The notes under the pieces are model-generated. The model made no database searches and had not been told where the DNA came from. It was given only the letters and a program-made list of their open reading frames with translations. The translations under genes were made by a program, and so were the position numbers. Shown piece after piece: positions 35,781 to 43,870 of a stretch of 64,000 nt of DNA. Each line of letters begins with the position of its first letter. Positions within the stretch are counted from its first letter, which is position 1. The stretch comes from Desulfuromonas acetoxidans DSM 684 (GTDB lineage Bacteria > Desulfobacterota > Desulfuromonadia > Desulfuromonadales > Desulfuromonadaceae), in contig NZ_AAEW02000020.1 in the NCBI RefSeq assembly GCF_000167355.1, forward strand, positions 1 through 64,000, in the 5' to 3' direction.

Positions 35781-36659
35781 CTACTCGATGTTCTGTACCT
35801 GTTCACGGATCTTTTCCAATTCCGCCTTGATCGCCACAACCTGACGGGTCAACTCCGCATCATTGGACTTGGATCCCATGGTGTTGGTTTCGCGGTTGAG
35901 CTCCTGAATCAGGAAATCCATCTGCCGGCCCACGGCATCCTCGCTTTCAAACAACTGGCGAAACTGAACCAGATGGCTCTTGAAGCGCACCACCTCTTCA
36001 CTGATATCGCAACGATCAGCAAAAATGGCCACTTCTTGCGCAACGCGTTGCGGATCGGGTTCCACATCGCTCTGCAGCCGCTCCAGACGTTGCTGCAATT
36101 TCTGTCGCCACTCGTCCACCACCAGAGGTGCCCGCTCTTCAATCACCTGCAGCAGACTCTCCATATCGCTGAGACGCTCCTGAATATCTTCCTGCAGAGC
36201 TGCGCCCTCTTTGAGACGCATGGTCTCAACAGCATCAATAGCTTTTTCCAACGTCTGCTGTAAGGTATCTCGGACCAGCACTTCATCAAGATTGGTCTCC
36301 TGAAGAGTGACCACATCTTTTTGGGCAACCAGCAGAGAAAGAGGGATATCACCGCTAAGATGGTAGCGCTCACTCATGGCACGAAACAGGTGAACATATT
36401 CCGTGGCCAAAGCATCGTTTGCCACTGGAGTCACCACGGCCTGCGCTGTCGATTCGCGATTGACGAAAACATCGATTTTGCCACGCGTCAGACGCTCCGC
36501 CGTCCATTTCTTCAGATCACGTTCGAGAAACATCAGAGTCCGAGGCACCTTGACGGTGATGTCAGCATAACGATGATTCACCGTTTTTATCTCGACACTG
36601 TAATGCGCATCGCTTCCGCCAACCTGCCCTTTACCATACCCTGTCATGCTTTTGATCAT
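35781..36659 (-). CDS. yicC: YicC/YloC-family endoribonuclease
   Basis: This 292-residue protein begins with the family signature MIKSMTGYGKGQ and SVEIKTVNHRYADITVKVPR and ends with the conserved MDFLIQELNRETNTMGSKSNDAELTRQVVAIKAELEKIREQVQNIE. YicC is a stress-linked endoribonuclease. The gene heads the yicC-gmk-rpoZ-rel order. No strong ribosome site is visible before the ATG at 36659. Confidence 0.93.
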   Translation of the reverse strand: MIKSMTGYGKGQVGGSDAHYSVEIKTVNHRYADITVKVPRTLMFLERDLKKWTAERLTRGKIDVFVNRESTAQAVVTPVANDALATEYVHLFRAMSERYHLSGDIPLSLLVAQKDVVTLQETNLDEVLVRDTLQQTLEKAIDAVETMRLKEGAALQEDIQERLSDMESLLQVIEERAPLVVDEWRQKLQQRLERLQSDVEPDPQRVAQEVAIFADRCDISEEVVRFKSHLVQFRQLFESEDAVGRQMDFLIQELNRETNTMGSKSNDAELTRQVVAIKAELEKIREQVQNIE

Positions 36660-36834
36660 AATCGGTCCATTTCTATCACAACGATGCCATATCGCCCGTT
36701 AAGGCCCTACCGCATCCTGTAAAAAATTTTGGGAAACTTCTCTCTTTTTCCACCATCCAGAGTTGTATCATAACGGCGAATCCCTGTACATGAAAACACC
36801 GGTTAACGCCACGGCGCGGGGAAGTGCTTTTTGT

Positions 36835-36871
36835 TTGACAATCAAAACAAACTAAGTTCAAATAGTTTGAA
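36835..36871 (+). promoter_or_regulatory. Promoter of marR-dmeF with overlapping palindrome
   Basis: A perfect -35 box TTGACA (36835-36840) is followed at 17 bases by TCAAAT as a possible -10. The inverted repeat TTCAAA-TAG-TTTGAA (36857-36871) overlaps that -10, a classic place for a MarR-type autorepressor to bind. The MarR start codon lies 24 bases downstream. Confidence 0.55.
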
Positions 36872-36894
36872 AAACAAACAACAGGAGTTTTCCC

Positions 36895-37311
36895 ATGCCG
36901 ATCCCCCACGACCTGACCCATGTTTTGATTGAACTGTACGACAAAATCTCCTCCTGGGAGCAAACCGTGGTCAAGGACAGCGGCCTGTCGCCAGCTCAGA
37001 TGCATGCGGTTGAAATTGTCGGCCATCACGGCGAGATGCGCATGAAAGAGATGGCCCAGCGCATGGGGATCACCACCGGGACGTTGACCGTCATGGTTGA
37101 TCGGCTCGAAACTCTCGGAGCACTGCATCGTCAACCCAACCCGAAAGACCGCCGCTCCTATGTGATCGTCCTGACCGATAAAGGGCAGCAACTGTTCAAT
37201 GAACATCACAAACTACACGAATTGCTGACACGAGAGATGACCACGACATTTAACGACGAGGAAAAAAACATGTTGCAACAACTCCTCACCCGACTGGTCC
37301 AGCAATTTTAA
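36895..37311 (+). CDS. MarR-family transcriptional regulator
   Basis: This 138-residue winged-helix protein has MKEMAQRMGITTGTLTVMVDRLETLGALHRQPNPKDRRSYVIVLTDKGQQLF, the recognition helix and wing with the conserved DRR salt-bridge residues. AGGAG precedes the ATG. It lies 19 bases before the cation exporter gene, so it most likely controls exporter expression in response to metal or a ligand, via the palindrome at 36857. A MarR partner for a DmeF-type exporter is unusual; RcnR-type DmeR is the known partner. Confidence 0.88.
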   Translation: MPIPHDLTHVLIELYDKISSWEQTVVKDSGLSPAQMHAVEIVGHHGEMRMKEMAQRMGITTGTLTVMVDRLETLGALHRQPNPKDRRSYVIVLTDKGQQLFNEHHKLHELLTREMTTTFNDEEKNMLQQLLTRLVQQF

Positions 37312-37330
37312 GCGCCAAAGGAGCTTTAAC

Positions 37331-38272
37331 ATGAATCCGCCCCCCATCGACCATTGGCAACACGACCACAGTTTTCACCACGACAACCGTCAAGCGGAAC
37401 GCAATACCCATCGGGTGATCCTGTTGACTCTGGTGATGATGGTGATTGAAATTCTCGGCGGCTGGCTGTTCGGTTCCATGGCCTTATTAGCCGACGGCTG
37501 GCACATGGGGACACACGTTTTTGCCCTGGGAATCACAGCGGCAGCCTATATCTACAGCCGCCGTCACGCAGCAGACACCAGCTACAGCTATGGGACCGGC
37601 AAAGTCGGTGTTCTCAGTGGGTATACCAGCGCGATCCTACTGGCGGGCGTTGCCGCCCTGATGATCGGTGAATCCATTGACCGCCTGCTCCATCCCAACG
37701 CCATCCACTTCAATGAAGCCCTGCTGGTTGCCGTTATCGGTCTCATTGTCAACCTGGCCAGTGCCGCCATGTTGCACGCCGGTGGCGAGGATCACGGCCA
37801 CCATCATGGTCACAGCCATCATCACGATCACAATTTGAAAGCCGCCTACCTGCATGTTATTGCCGATGCGTTAACCTCAGTGACGGCCATTGTCGCATTG
37901 CTGTGCGGTAAATATTTTGGTTGGATGTGGCTGGACCCTGCCATGGGAATTGTCGGCGCCGTGATCATAGGCATCTGGGCCTGGGGACTGATGAAAGACA
38001 CCAGCAGTATCCTGCTTGATCGACAACCCGACGCCACCATCAACCAACAGATCCGCGAAGCCCTCGAAAGTGACCACACCAAAATTGCCGATCTGCACGT
38101 CAGACACATCAGCCCGCACGCTCTTGCTGCAGAGATCTCTCTGGTCAGCTACGAACCATTCACAACTCGCGTATACAAAGAACAATTAAACGCAATCAAA
38201 AACTTGCAACATACAACCATTGAGGTTCATCATTTCAATGACATTACATCCGTCAGCCCATCCAGCCCTTAA
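37331..38272 (+). CDS. dmeF: CDF-family Co(II)/Ni(II)-type cation exporter DmeF
   Basis: This 313-residue transporter has six membrane segments (between about 25 and 220), the metal site residues of GSMALLADGWHMGTH in TM2 and HVIADALTS in TM5, a His-rich loop at about 155-170 (HGHHHGHSHHHDH) and a cytoplasmic C-terminal domain. The wording of TM2 and of NLKAAYLHVIADALTSVTAI matches DmeF rather than ZitB/CzcD. It expels divalent cations, probably Co2+/Ni2+, in exchange for protons. AAAGGAG precedes the ATG. The downstream Cys/Lys-rich mini-protein may be part of the same metal response. Confidence 0.85.
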   Translation: MNPPPIDHWQHDHSFHHDNRQAERNTHRVILLTLVMMVIEILGGWLFGSMALLADGWHMGTHVFALGITAAAYIYSRRHAADTSYSYGTGKVGVLSGYTSAILLAGVAALMIGESIDRLLHPNAIHFNEALLVAVIGLIVNLASAAMLHAGGEDHGHHHGHSHHHDHNLKAAYLHVIADALTSVTAIVALLCGKYFGWMWLDPAMGIVGAVIIGIWAWGLMKDTSSILLDRQPDATINQQIREALESDHTKIADLHVRHISPHALAAEISLVSYEPFTTRVYKEQLNAIKNLQHTTIEVHHFNDITSVSPSSP

Positions 38273-38334
38273 CAGGTTGGCGACAAAACGTTTTCAACCG
38301 CCTGTCCAACAAAGACGTTGTAAGGAGAAAAGCA

Positions 38335-38502
38335 ATGGGAAAATGTCTGAAAGGAAAATCCACCGTCAAAAAAAACGATGCCAAGGTGAAATGTGAACGA
38401 TGTGGCGCCTTGGCCGACAAAAAAAAGAACGTCTGCTGCGCAGAAAAAATTACTCCAAAAACGACCAAAAAAGTTCCCGGCAGCAAGAAGAAAGCGAAAT
38501 AG
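38335..38502 (+). CDS. Small Lys/Cys-rich protein (55 aa), possible metal binder
   Basis: An ATG at 38335 with TAAGGAG upstream opens a 55-residue frame with five cysteines (one near the N-terminus, a CERC pair, and CC) and about one third lysine. The CERCG-x10-CC spacing looks like a rudimentary zinc knuckle. It lies 62 bases downstream of dmeF on the same strand. The strong ribosome site supports expression. The family is not recognised; nucleic-acid or metal binding is plausible. Confidence 0.6.
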   Translation: MGKCLKGKSTVKKNDAKVKCERCGALADKKKNVCCAEKITPKTTKKVPGSKKKAK

Positions 38503-38573
38503 CCAAGCTGGCTGCCCACAGTTTTACAACGATGCAATCTCACGGTCCAAGTCGCTCCCCGGTAAGGCAAGCA

Positions 38574-38595
38574 GGGCTGCGCCTGTCCGCAGCCC
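38574..38595 (+). terminator. Hairpin after the mini-protein gene
   Basis: A perfect 8-bp stem GGGCTGCG / CGCAGCCC with a 6-base loop lies 71 bases after the stop at 38502, without a T-run. It directly precedes the dispersed repeat; the stretch 38503-38884 holds no gene beyond these two elements. Confidence 0.45.
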
Positions 38596-38607
38596 CTGTA
38601 AAAGCGT

Positions 38608-38720
38608 AAGCGGAAAATGCGACTCCCGTCTTGGTTACAAAATTAAGAACTTAAAAACCTTTCTTTGATTTTGTAAGCCCACCGTGGGCTCACAGGCTGT
38701 TTTTCAACAGCCTGCCAGGC
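38608..38720. repeat. Dispersed intergenic repeat, copy 1
   Basis: This 113-bp sequence recurs at 50706-50820 with roughly 80% identity by eye. It contains two inverted repeats: an imperfect one around CAAAATTAAG and TTGATTTTG, and a perfect 9-bp stem CAGGCTGTT / AACAGCCTG (38693-38701 and 38706-38714). It lies between genes in both places and encodes no protein. It could be a REP/MITE-like element or a recurring structured RNA or terminator. Confidence 0.75.
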
Positions 38721-38884
38721 CCTTGTTCGGTGCTAAAAATATCTAATCACATTGTACTGCCTTTCCCTTGGGATCAATGCTATGATCGCCAGCCTTTGCT
38801 GATATTCTGATCGGAACGTCAGCCTCAATAAATCATGTAATCCGACGATCATTCATCGACATTTTTCTGGAGAAGTCATCCCTT

Positions 38885-39319
38885 ATGAAAAGCACCACCC
38901 TCAGTGCCGGAGCCACTATTGATGCGCGCTGCACCAAGTGCCGCGAAATTACCAATCACACCATCATCGCCATGGTCGACGATCAACCCGCCATGGTCAT
39001 GTGCAACACCTGCCAGGGACGCCATAAATACCGGGCACCCAAAGCCGAAAAACCGGCAACGACAACTCCGAGTCAGAAAAAAGCTCCGGCTAAAAAACGC
39101 CTCACTGCCGAGCAACGCGATCAACAACAATGGCAAGACCTCAACCTGGACTCTTGCTCAAACGTTAAAATCTATGCCATTGATGTGCCATTGAAGGTGA
39201 AAGATATTGTCCGCCATCCGACGTTTGGGCTCGGACAGGTCACAGGAAAAACGGGCCAGGATAAGGCCACGGTGTTATTTGAAGGGGGAAGTAAAATCTT
39301 GCGTTGCGCAAAAGCGTAA
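38885..39319 (+). CDS. Zinc-ribbon protein with C-terminal CarD/Tudor-like segment
   Basis: The 144-residue protein has two CxxC pairs (ARCTKCRE and MCNTCQGR, about 16-42), a basic Pro/Lys linker (about 48-75) and a C-terminal VKDIVRHPTFGLGQVTGKTGQDKATVLFEGGSKIL, the pattern of the small beta-barrel found in CarD-like and UvrD C-terminal RNA-polymerase-binding regions. It may act on transcription or DNA. A GGAG lies 11 bases upstream of the ATG. The domain call is by pattern only. Confidence 0.65.
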   Translation: MKSTTLSAGATIDARCTKCREITNHTIIAMVDDQPAMVMCNTCQGRHKYRAPKAEKPATTTPSQKKAPAKKRLTAEQRDQQQWQDLNLDSCSNVKIYAIDVPLKVKDIVRHPTFGLGQVTGKTGQDKATVLFEGGSKILRCAKA

Positions 39320-39329
39320 GAGCGATGGC

Positions 39330-40824
39330 TCAGCGTGCCCAGCCACGGCTCAGAGCGACAGCTTCGGACCAGCGCGTCATCAACTGATCGGCCTGACGGC
39401 GGGGCATGACAGCCTCAAAACGTTGTCGGCCGTGTTGGCAATGTTGTAAATCCTCGGATGTCGCCCACACCCCTGCTGGCAGGCCGGCTAAAGCCGCTGC
39501 ACCAAAGGCGGTGGTCTCACTGATCGGCGGGACAATGACCGGCACCCCGAGAATATCCGCCTGAAACTGCATCAAAAAAGCATTGCTGACCGCGCCGCCA
39601 TCGGCACGCAGTTCCGTCAGAGCAACACCGGATTCGCGTGCCATGATCCGCGCCACATCCGTCACCTGATAAGCCATACTCTCCAAGGCTGCCCGCACCA
39701 GATGGGCGCGGGTAGTGCCGCGAGTCAACCCGACCATGACACCACGGGCATAGGGATCCCAATACGGGGCACCGAGGCCAGTCAACGCCGGGACAAAATA
39801 CACATCATCATTGCTGGTCACAGACTCGGCAAGAGCCGCACTGTCCGCTGCATCGTCAAGCAGACCAAGACCATCACGCAGCCATTGAACCGCCGCGCCG
39901 GTAACAAAAATAGACCCTTCTAAAGCATAGGTAACAGGACCTCCTTCGAGTTGCCAGGCGATGGTCGTCAGCAGATGATCACAGATCACCGGTGTGGTTC
40001 CGGTATTAAGCAGCAAAAAGGAACCGGTGCCATAGGTGTTCTTGGCCATACCCGGCTGATGACAGATCTGTCCAAATAGAGCGGCCTGCTGATCACCGGC
40101 AACTCCGCACACCGGAATGCTCACCCCGCCAAACAGATCGGGGGGCAGTTTCTGTAATAAACCCGGCGGAGGGTTTGACCTGCGGCAATATCGCTTCAGG
40201 AATGTCCAGACGACTGAGAATCGCCTCATCCCAGCAGCCCTGGTGAATGTCGTACAGCAGTGTTCGCGACGCATTGGTCACATCGGTGGCATGGCAGCGA
40301 CCGCCGGACAAATTCCACAACAGCCAGCTGTCAATGGTACCAAAGGCCAGTTCCCCCTGACGGGCGCGATTGCGCAAGGTTTCCGACTGCTGAAGCAGCC
40401 AGTGTAGCTTGGTTGCGGAAAAATAGGGATCAATACGTAGACCGGTGCGCTGCTGCCACTCCGGTTCCAGCCCTTCATCTTTGAGCTGCGCGCAAAAATC
40501 GGCGGTTCGCCGATCCTGCCAGACAATGGCCGGAGCAACGGGTCGTGAGGTAAGACGGTCCCACATCACCACGGTCTCACGCTGATTGGTGATACCGATG
40601 GATCCGATCTTTTCAGGTGAGATCCCCCCTTGAGCCAGGGCTTGGCGCATGACGTTCAGAGTAACATCCCAGATCTCTTCAGCATCATGTTCTACCCAGC
40701 CGGGCCGGGGATAGGATTGACGGAATTCGCTGTAGGCATGACCACATACGGCGCCGTCGCGGTCAAAGACCAGAACCGTCGTACCAGTGGTTCCCTGATC
40801 AACGGCCAGAACATAAGATGTCAT
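39330..40824 (-). pseudogene. glpK: Glycerol kinase gene with a frameshift
   Basis: The first frame (ATG at 40824, AGGAGG upstream) encodes [20 protein letters not shown] and runs to about [10 protein letters not shown] near 40165. The kinase then continues one base out of phase as [31 protein letters not shown] to the stop at 39330, with [22 protein letters not shown] and [13 protein letters not shown]. The original frame stops at 40093. All parts of a roughly 500-residue FGGY kinase are otherwise present, so this is a recent one-base lesion, a sequencing error, or less likely programmed shifting. Confidence 0.8.
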
Positions 40825-40858
40825 TCGAGCCTCCTGGCGCGCAACAGCCCCCAGCGCC

Positions 40859-41536
40859 TCAGTCCCCATCCAACAGGGTGCGAATCTCCTCCCGTTGTCG
40901 ATCCGAAATGACGGAAAAATGGAGACCGACACCTGGAACCATCATCTTCTGGCCCCACTCTCGACACCAGCGGACTTCAACCATGATCGGTGAGTTATCC
41001 ATCAATTCAATGATACGGACCCACAAACGCTCGCCCACCTCCAACGCCTCGGTTGTCATCAAAAAACAGCCACCAATCGACATGTCCATGGTGACGGAGC
41101 GCTGCACCACCTCTGAAGCGAGCTGATCGTGAAAGGAATAAATCACATTGCAATGAATCGGTTTGCGCTGGCACATACGCAGGCAGCGCGGCAGAAAATT
41201 TGAGCAATAGGTTTCAACAAACTTGCGAATGGAGATATTTTGGCCGGGACCGGCCCCCGTCATCAGAGTACGGATCTCCCCGGTTGCCGGATCGAGCCGC
41301 AGCCGCAGGGAGGGATAAACCTCCAGCAGCTCCTGAATCACCTCCCGGTCAAACTGGCTGGCGCGGATGCTGCTCACCACATCAAGCAGGACACCACTAC
41401 AGGGGATGGTGTTGGATTCTTTAAAAAACTCCTTGAAGTCCGACACCACAACAGCCATGGCGCCTTCCTCAGGCAACGCCTTGAGATAATGCTGTTGAAC
41501 CTCAGGATCGTGCGTATATAACAGTAACTTCAGCAT
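40859..41536 (-). CDS. PilZ-domain protein with receiver-like N-terminus
   Basis: The protein has 225 residues from the ATG at 41536 (AGGATGA upstream; a TTG at 41542 is in frame). The N-terminal 100 residues look like a degenerate receiver ([24 protein letters not shown]). The C-terminal part (about 115-225) is PilZ, with [11 protein letters not shown] as the D-x-S-x-x-G motif and a VGLHFSVIS strand. The usual RxxxR reads RKPIH, so c-di-GMP affinity may be reduced. It lies 35 bases upstream of glpK. Confidence 0.75.
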   Translation of the reverse strand: MLKLLLYTHDPEVQQHYLKALPEEGAMAVVVSDFKEFFKESNTIPCSGVLLDVVSSIRASQFDREVIQELLEVYPSLRLRLDPATGEIRTLMTGAGPGQNISIRKFVETYCSNFLPRCLRMCQRKPIHCNVIYSFHDQLASEVVQRSVTMDMSIGGCFLMTTEALEVGERLWVRIIELMDNSPIMVEVRWCREWGQKMMVPGVGLHFSVISDRQREEIRTLLDGD

Positions 41537-41585
41537 CGGCAAGTCATCCTGCGTGAAGGAAGCAACTTCTACTTTCTAGCACCCG

Positions 41586-42263
41586 TTAAAAACCACCCAG
41601 GGTCCGGCGTTTCTTGCGGGAAAACTTGCCGGCAACCCAGCCGACAAACAACACACCGCCACCGGCAACAAACCACTTGATCATCGCAGTTTTAAGCACT
41701 GCGGCATTTTGCTCTTCAAGACGTTGCGCCTTTTCACTGAGCTTGGCAAATTCTTTTTTCAGTTGTTGTCGCTCCTTATCGATCAGAACGACATTTTCCG
41801 CTTTATCCTGCAGATCACTGTACTCTTTTTGAGTTTGCTGCAACGTCTGCTGCACCTGCTCAAGCTCTCGTCGTGTCTGAATCAGAGATTCTTCGAGCTG
41901 AGCATTCGATTCACTGAGCGTATTCACCGAGCCATGACGGTCCGCCAACTTCTTTTCCAGATTGGCAACATCCTGCTTCAACTTGGCGATCACCGTTGTT
42001 TTGGGAACCGTCCGAGAGATGTATTGCTTGAGAACATAGCCTTCGGTTCCGTCTTTCAATTGAACCCGCAGATAACGCCCCTGTTCCTCAAGCACTTCGA
42101 CAGCGCTATCCGTTGGCAGCGTTTTTATCACCCGGTATTGATTGCCCATCCCTTCGCGCACGGTAATCACCAGACGGTCGGAGACATAACGGGTTTCCGC
42201 CCAGGCGCTGGTCATGCCGGTTAACAATAAGAGTATCACCACGATCAAGCCGTGAAGTTTCAT
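41586..42263 (-). CDS. SH3-domain membrane protein (TIGR04211/YgiM-like)
   Basis: This 225-residue protein has a signal sequence (to about residue 22, AWA), a bacterial SH3 domain (about 25-90: RYVSDRLVITVREGMGNQYRVIKTLP), a long coiled coil (about 95-190) and a C-terminal membrane anchor (about 195-215) followed by a basic tail SRKKRR. This is the architecture of YgiM-like proteins, which sit in the inner membrane facing the periplasm. The ATG at 42263 after AAGGAG is preferred over a TTG one codon upstream. Confidence 0.85.
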   Translation of the reverse strand: MKLHGLIVVILLLLTGMTSAWAETRYVSDRLVITVREGMGNQYRVIKTLPTDSAVEVLEEQGRYLRVQLKDGTEGYVLKQYISRTVPKTTVIAKLKQDVANLEKKLADRHGSVNTLSESNAQLEESLIQTRRELEQVQQTLQQTQKEYSDLQDKAENVVLIDKERQQLKKEFAKLSEKAQRLEEQNAAVLKTAMIKWFVAGGGVLFVGWVAGKFSRKKRRTLGGF

Positions 42264-42376
42264 CAACAGACTCCTTTGCAGTGTAATTGACCTTTACAGT
42301 GAATACGTATCGTCAATAAAACAAATTTTCTTTAACAAATCAGAAATATTGCGTGGCTCGGATATGACGAATTCTT

Positions 42377-43732
42377 TTAATCCAGAGGCCAGTCCGTTTC
42401 ATAACCGGGCGGGTAAAAATTTTCCCGGGTGCGATTAAAATAGCCATATTGGATGGCCGGTACCTGCTGCTTGACATGATCAAGCATCGCCTTCATGCCC
42501 ATCCCCGGCTCCCCCTGCGGCATGGCCTGTAGATACATCAGTGGATCTAGGCACAAGTTGCGCATCTGGATCAGGTCGACCTGGCGATTATCAATCACCT
42601 TAAGCAACGCTTCAACTTCCGCAGGCTGATCAGTAATACCGGGAAAGACCAGGTAATTGAGCATGACAAACAAACCGTTTTGTTTGGCGAGACGGATCGA
42701 CTCCAGCACATCGGCAAACGCATAGCCCCGCGGTCGGTAATAGGCATTATAAAACGGTTCTCGTAAGGAATTCAAAGAGACACGGATCGAATCGATTCCC
42801 GCTTCGGCCAGCTTAACCACCTTGTCCGGCAACGAGGCATTGGAGTTAAAGTTGATGGTGCCGCGCGAGGTCTGTTGGCGCATGGCGCGCACCGCCTCGC
42901 AGATGGTGTCGGCCTGGAGGATCGGATCACCCTCGCAGCCCTGACCAAATGAAACAATGGCGTTTTCCGCCTGCTCCAGATGCGGCACGGCGGTCTGGCA
43001 CAACTCTTCGACGGTCGGTACAAAGGTCAGGCGTTCCTGGCTCGACGGACAACATTCGTTCTCTTCCGCCTGATAGGACAAACAGCCCAGGCAGCGCGAA
43101 TTACATACCGGTGAAGTCGGCAACGGCGCTTCCCAACGACCGAGAAACAGGTTTTTCGCAGCAAAGCAGTGATAGTCCAAAGCACAGCGCGACAACTGGT
43201 CGAGCAGACGGTTGTCAGGATACTGGGCAAGAATTTTTTCGACACCGGGCGCTACTTCACGGTCGTCAAAACGCTCCGGCTGCCATTGCACATTGCGGTC
43301 AACCTTTTGTGCGGCAACGTAAAAACGTTCTTCCTCCAGACACCAGCCAACGGCCGTGTACGCCCACAACGGCAAGGTCTCACGATCTTTGCCATAGGCA
43401 GCAGCCGGCAACAACGTGCGGGTAAAGGCCGGGGCCATAAAGGCACACACCGCTTCGATTTTTTCACCGCCCCAACGCCGCGGCAAGCGCTCAGCCGTGA
43501 CAAAGCGGTTCTGGCGTTGGTCAAATCCCACCGGCGGCGTCTGTGGCAAGGTAAACAGGCGACTGCCTTCCGGCAGCGGAATCAGCTCTTCGTCCAGTGG
43601 CCGACACAGGGTCATGCCATTCATACCGGCCATGAGCAGATCGGGATGTTCAAACACCTCACCGTCTGCGGTGGCCACCACCATGTGAATCGTTTTTCCC
43701 TGCGCTGTCGGCTGTAACCGTTGCTTTGCCAT
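42377..43732 (-). CDS. Radical SAM protein
   Basis: This 451-residue protein has an N-terminal region of unknown role (about 1-210), then the radical SAM cluster motif CNSRCLGC (about 215) and the TIM-barrel blocks IVSFGQGCEGDPIL, GTINFNSNASLPDKVVKLAEAGIDSIRVSLNS and FVMLNYLVFPGITDQ. It should cleave S-adenosylmethionine to start radical chemistry. The sequence after the barrel (RTRENFYPPGYETDWPLD) has no extra iron-sulfur cluster. Its gene diverges from the B12-type radical SAM gene. Substrate unknown. Confidence 0.82.
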   Translation of the reverse strand: MAKQRLQPTAQGKTIHMVVATADGEVFEHPDLLMAGMNGMTLCRPLDEELIPLPEGSRLFTLPQTPPVGFDQRQNRFVTAERLPRRWGGEKIEAVCAFMAPAFTRTLLPAAAYGKDRETLPLWAYTAVGWCLEEERFYVAAQKVDRNVQWQPERFDDREVAPGVEKILAQYPDNRLLDQLSRCALDYHCFAAKNLFLGRWEAPLPTSPVCNSRCLGCLSYQAEENECCPSSQERLTFVPTVEELCQTAVPHLEQAENAIVSFGQGCEGDPILQADTICEAVRAMRQQTSRGTINFNSNASLPDKVVKLAEAGIDSIRVSLNSLREPFYNAYYRPRGYAFADVLESIRLAKQNGLFVMLNYLVFPGITDQPAEVEALLKVIDNRQVDLIQMRNLCLDPLMYLQAMPQGEPGMGMKAMLDHVKQQVPAIQYGYFNRTRENFYPPGYETDWPLD

Positions 43733-43870
43733 CTATAAAATCACCCTGCCAAGTATTCTGAAGTTAAAGGACTTATGCTACCCGAAAATCCGCGCTAACA
43801 ACACCATTTATTTGTTTTTTCAGCCTCTTTTCCCTTTTCTCAGACACCGCCCTCGGCTAGACTGAGCGCC

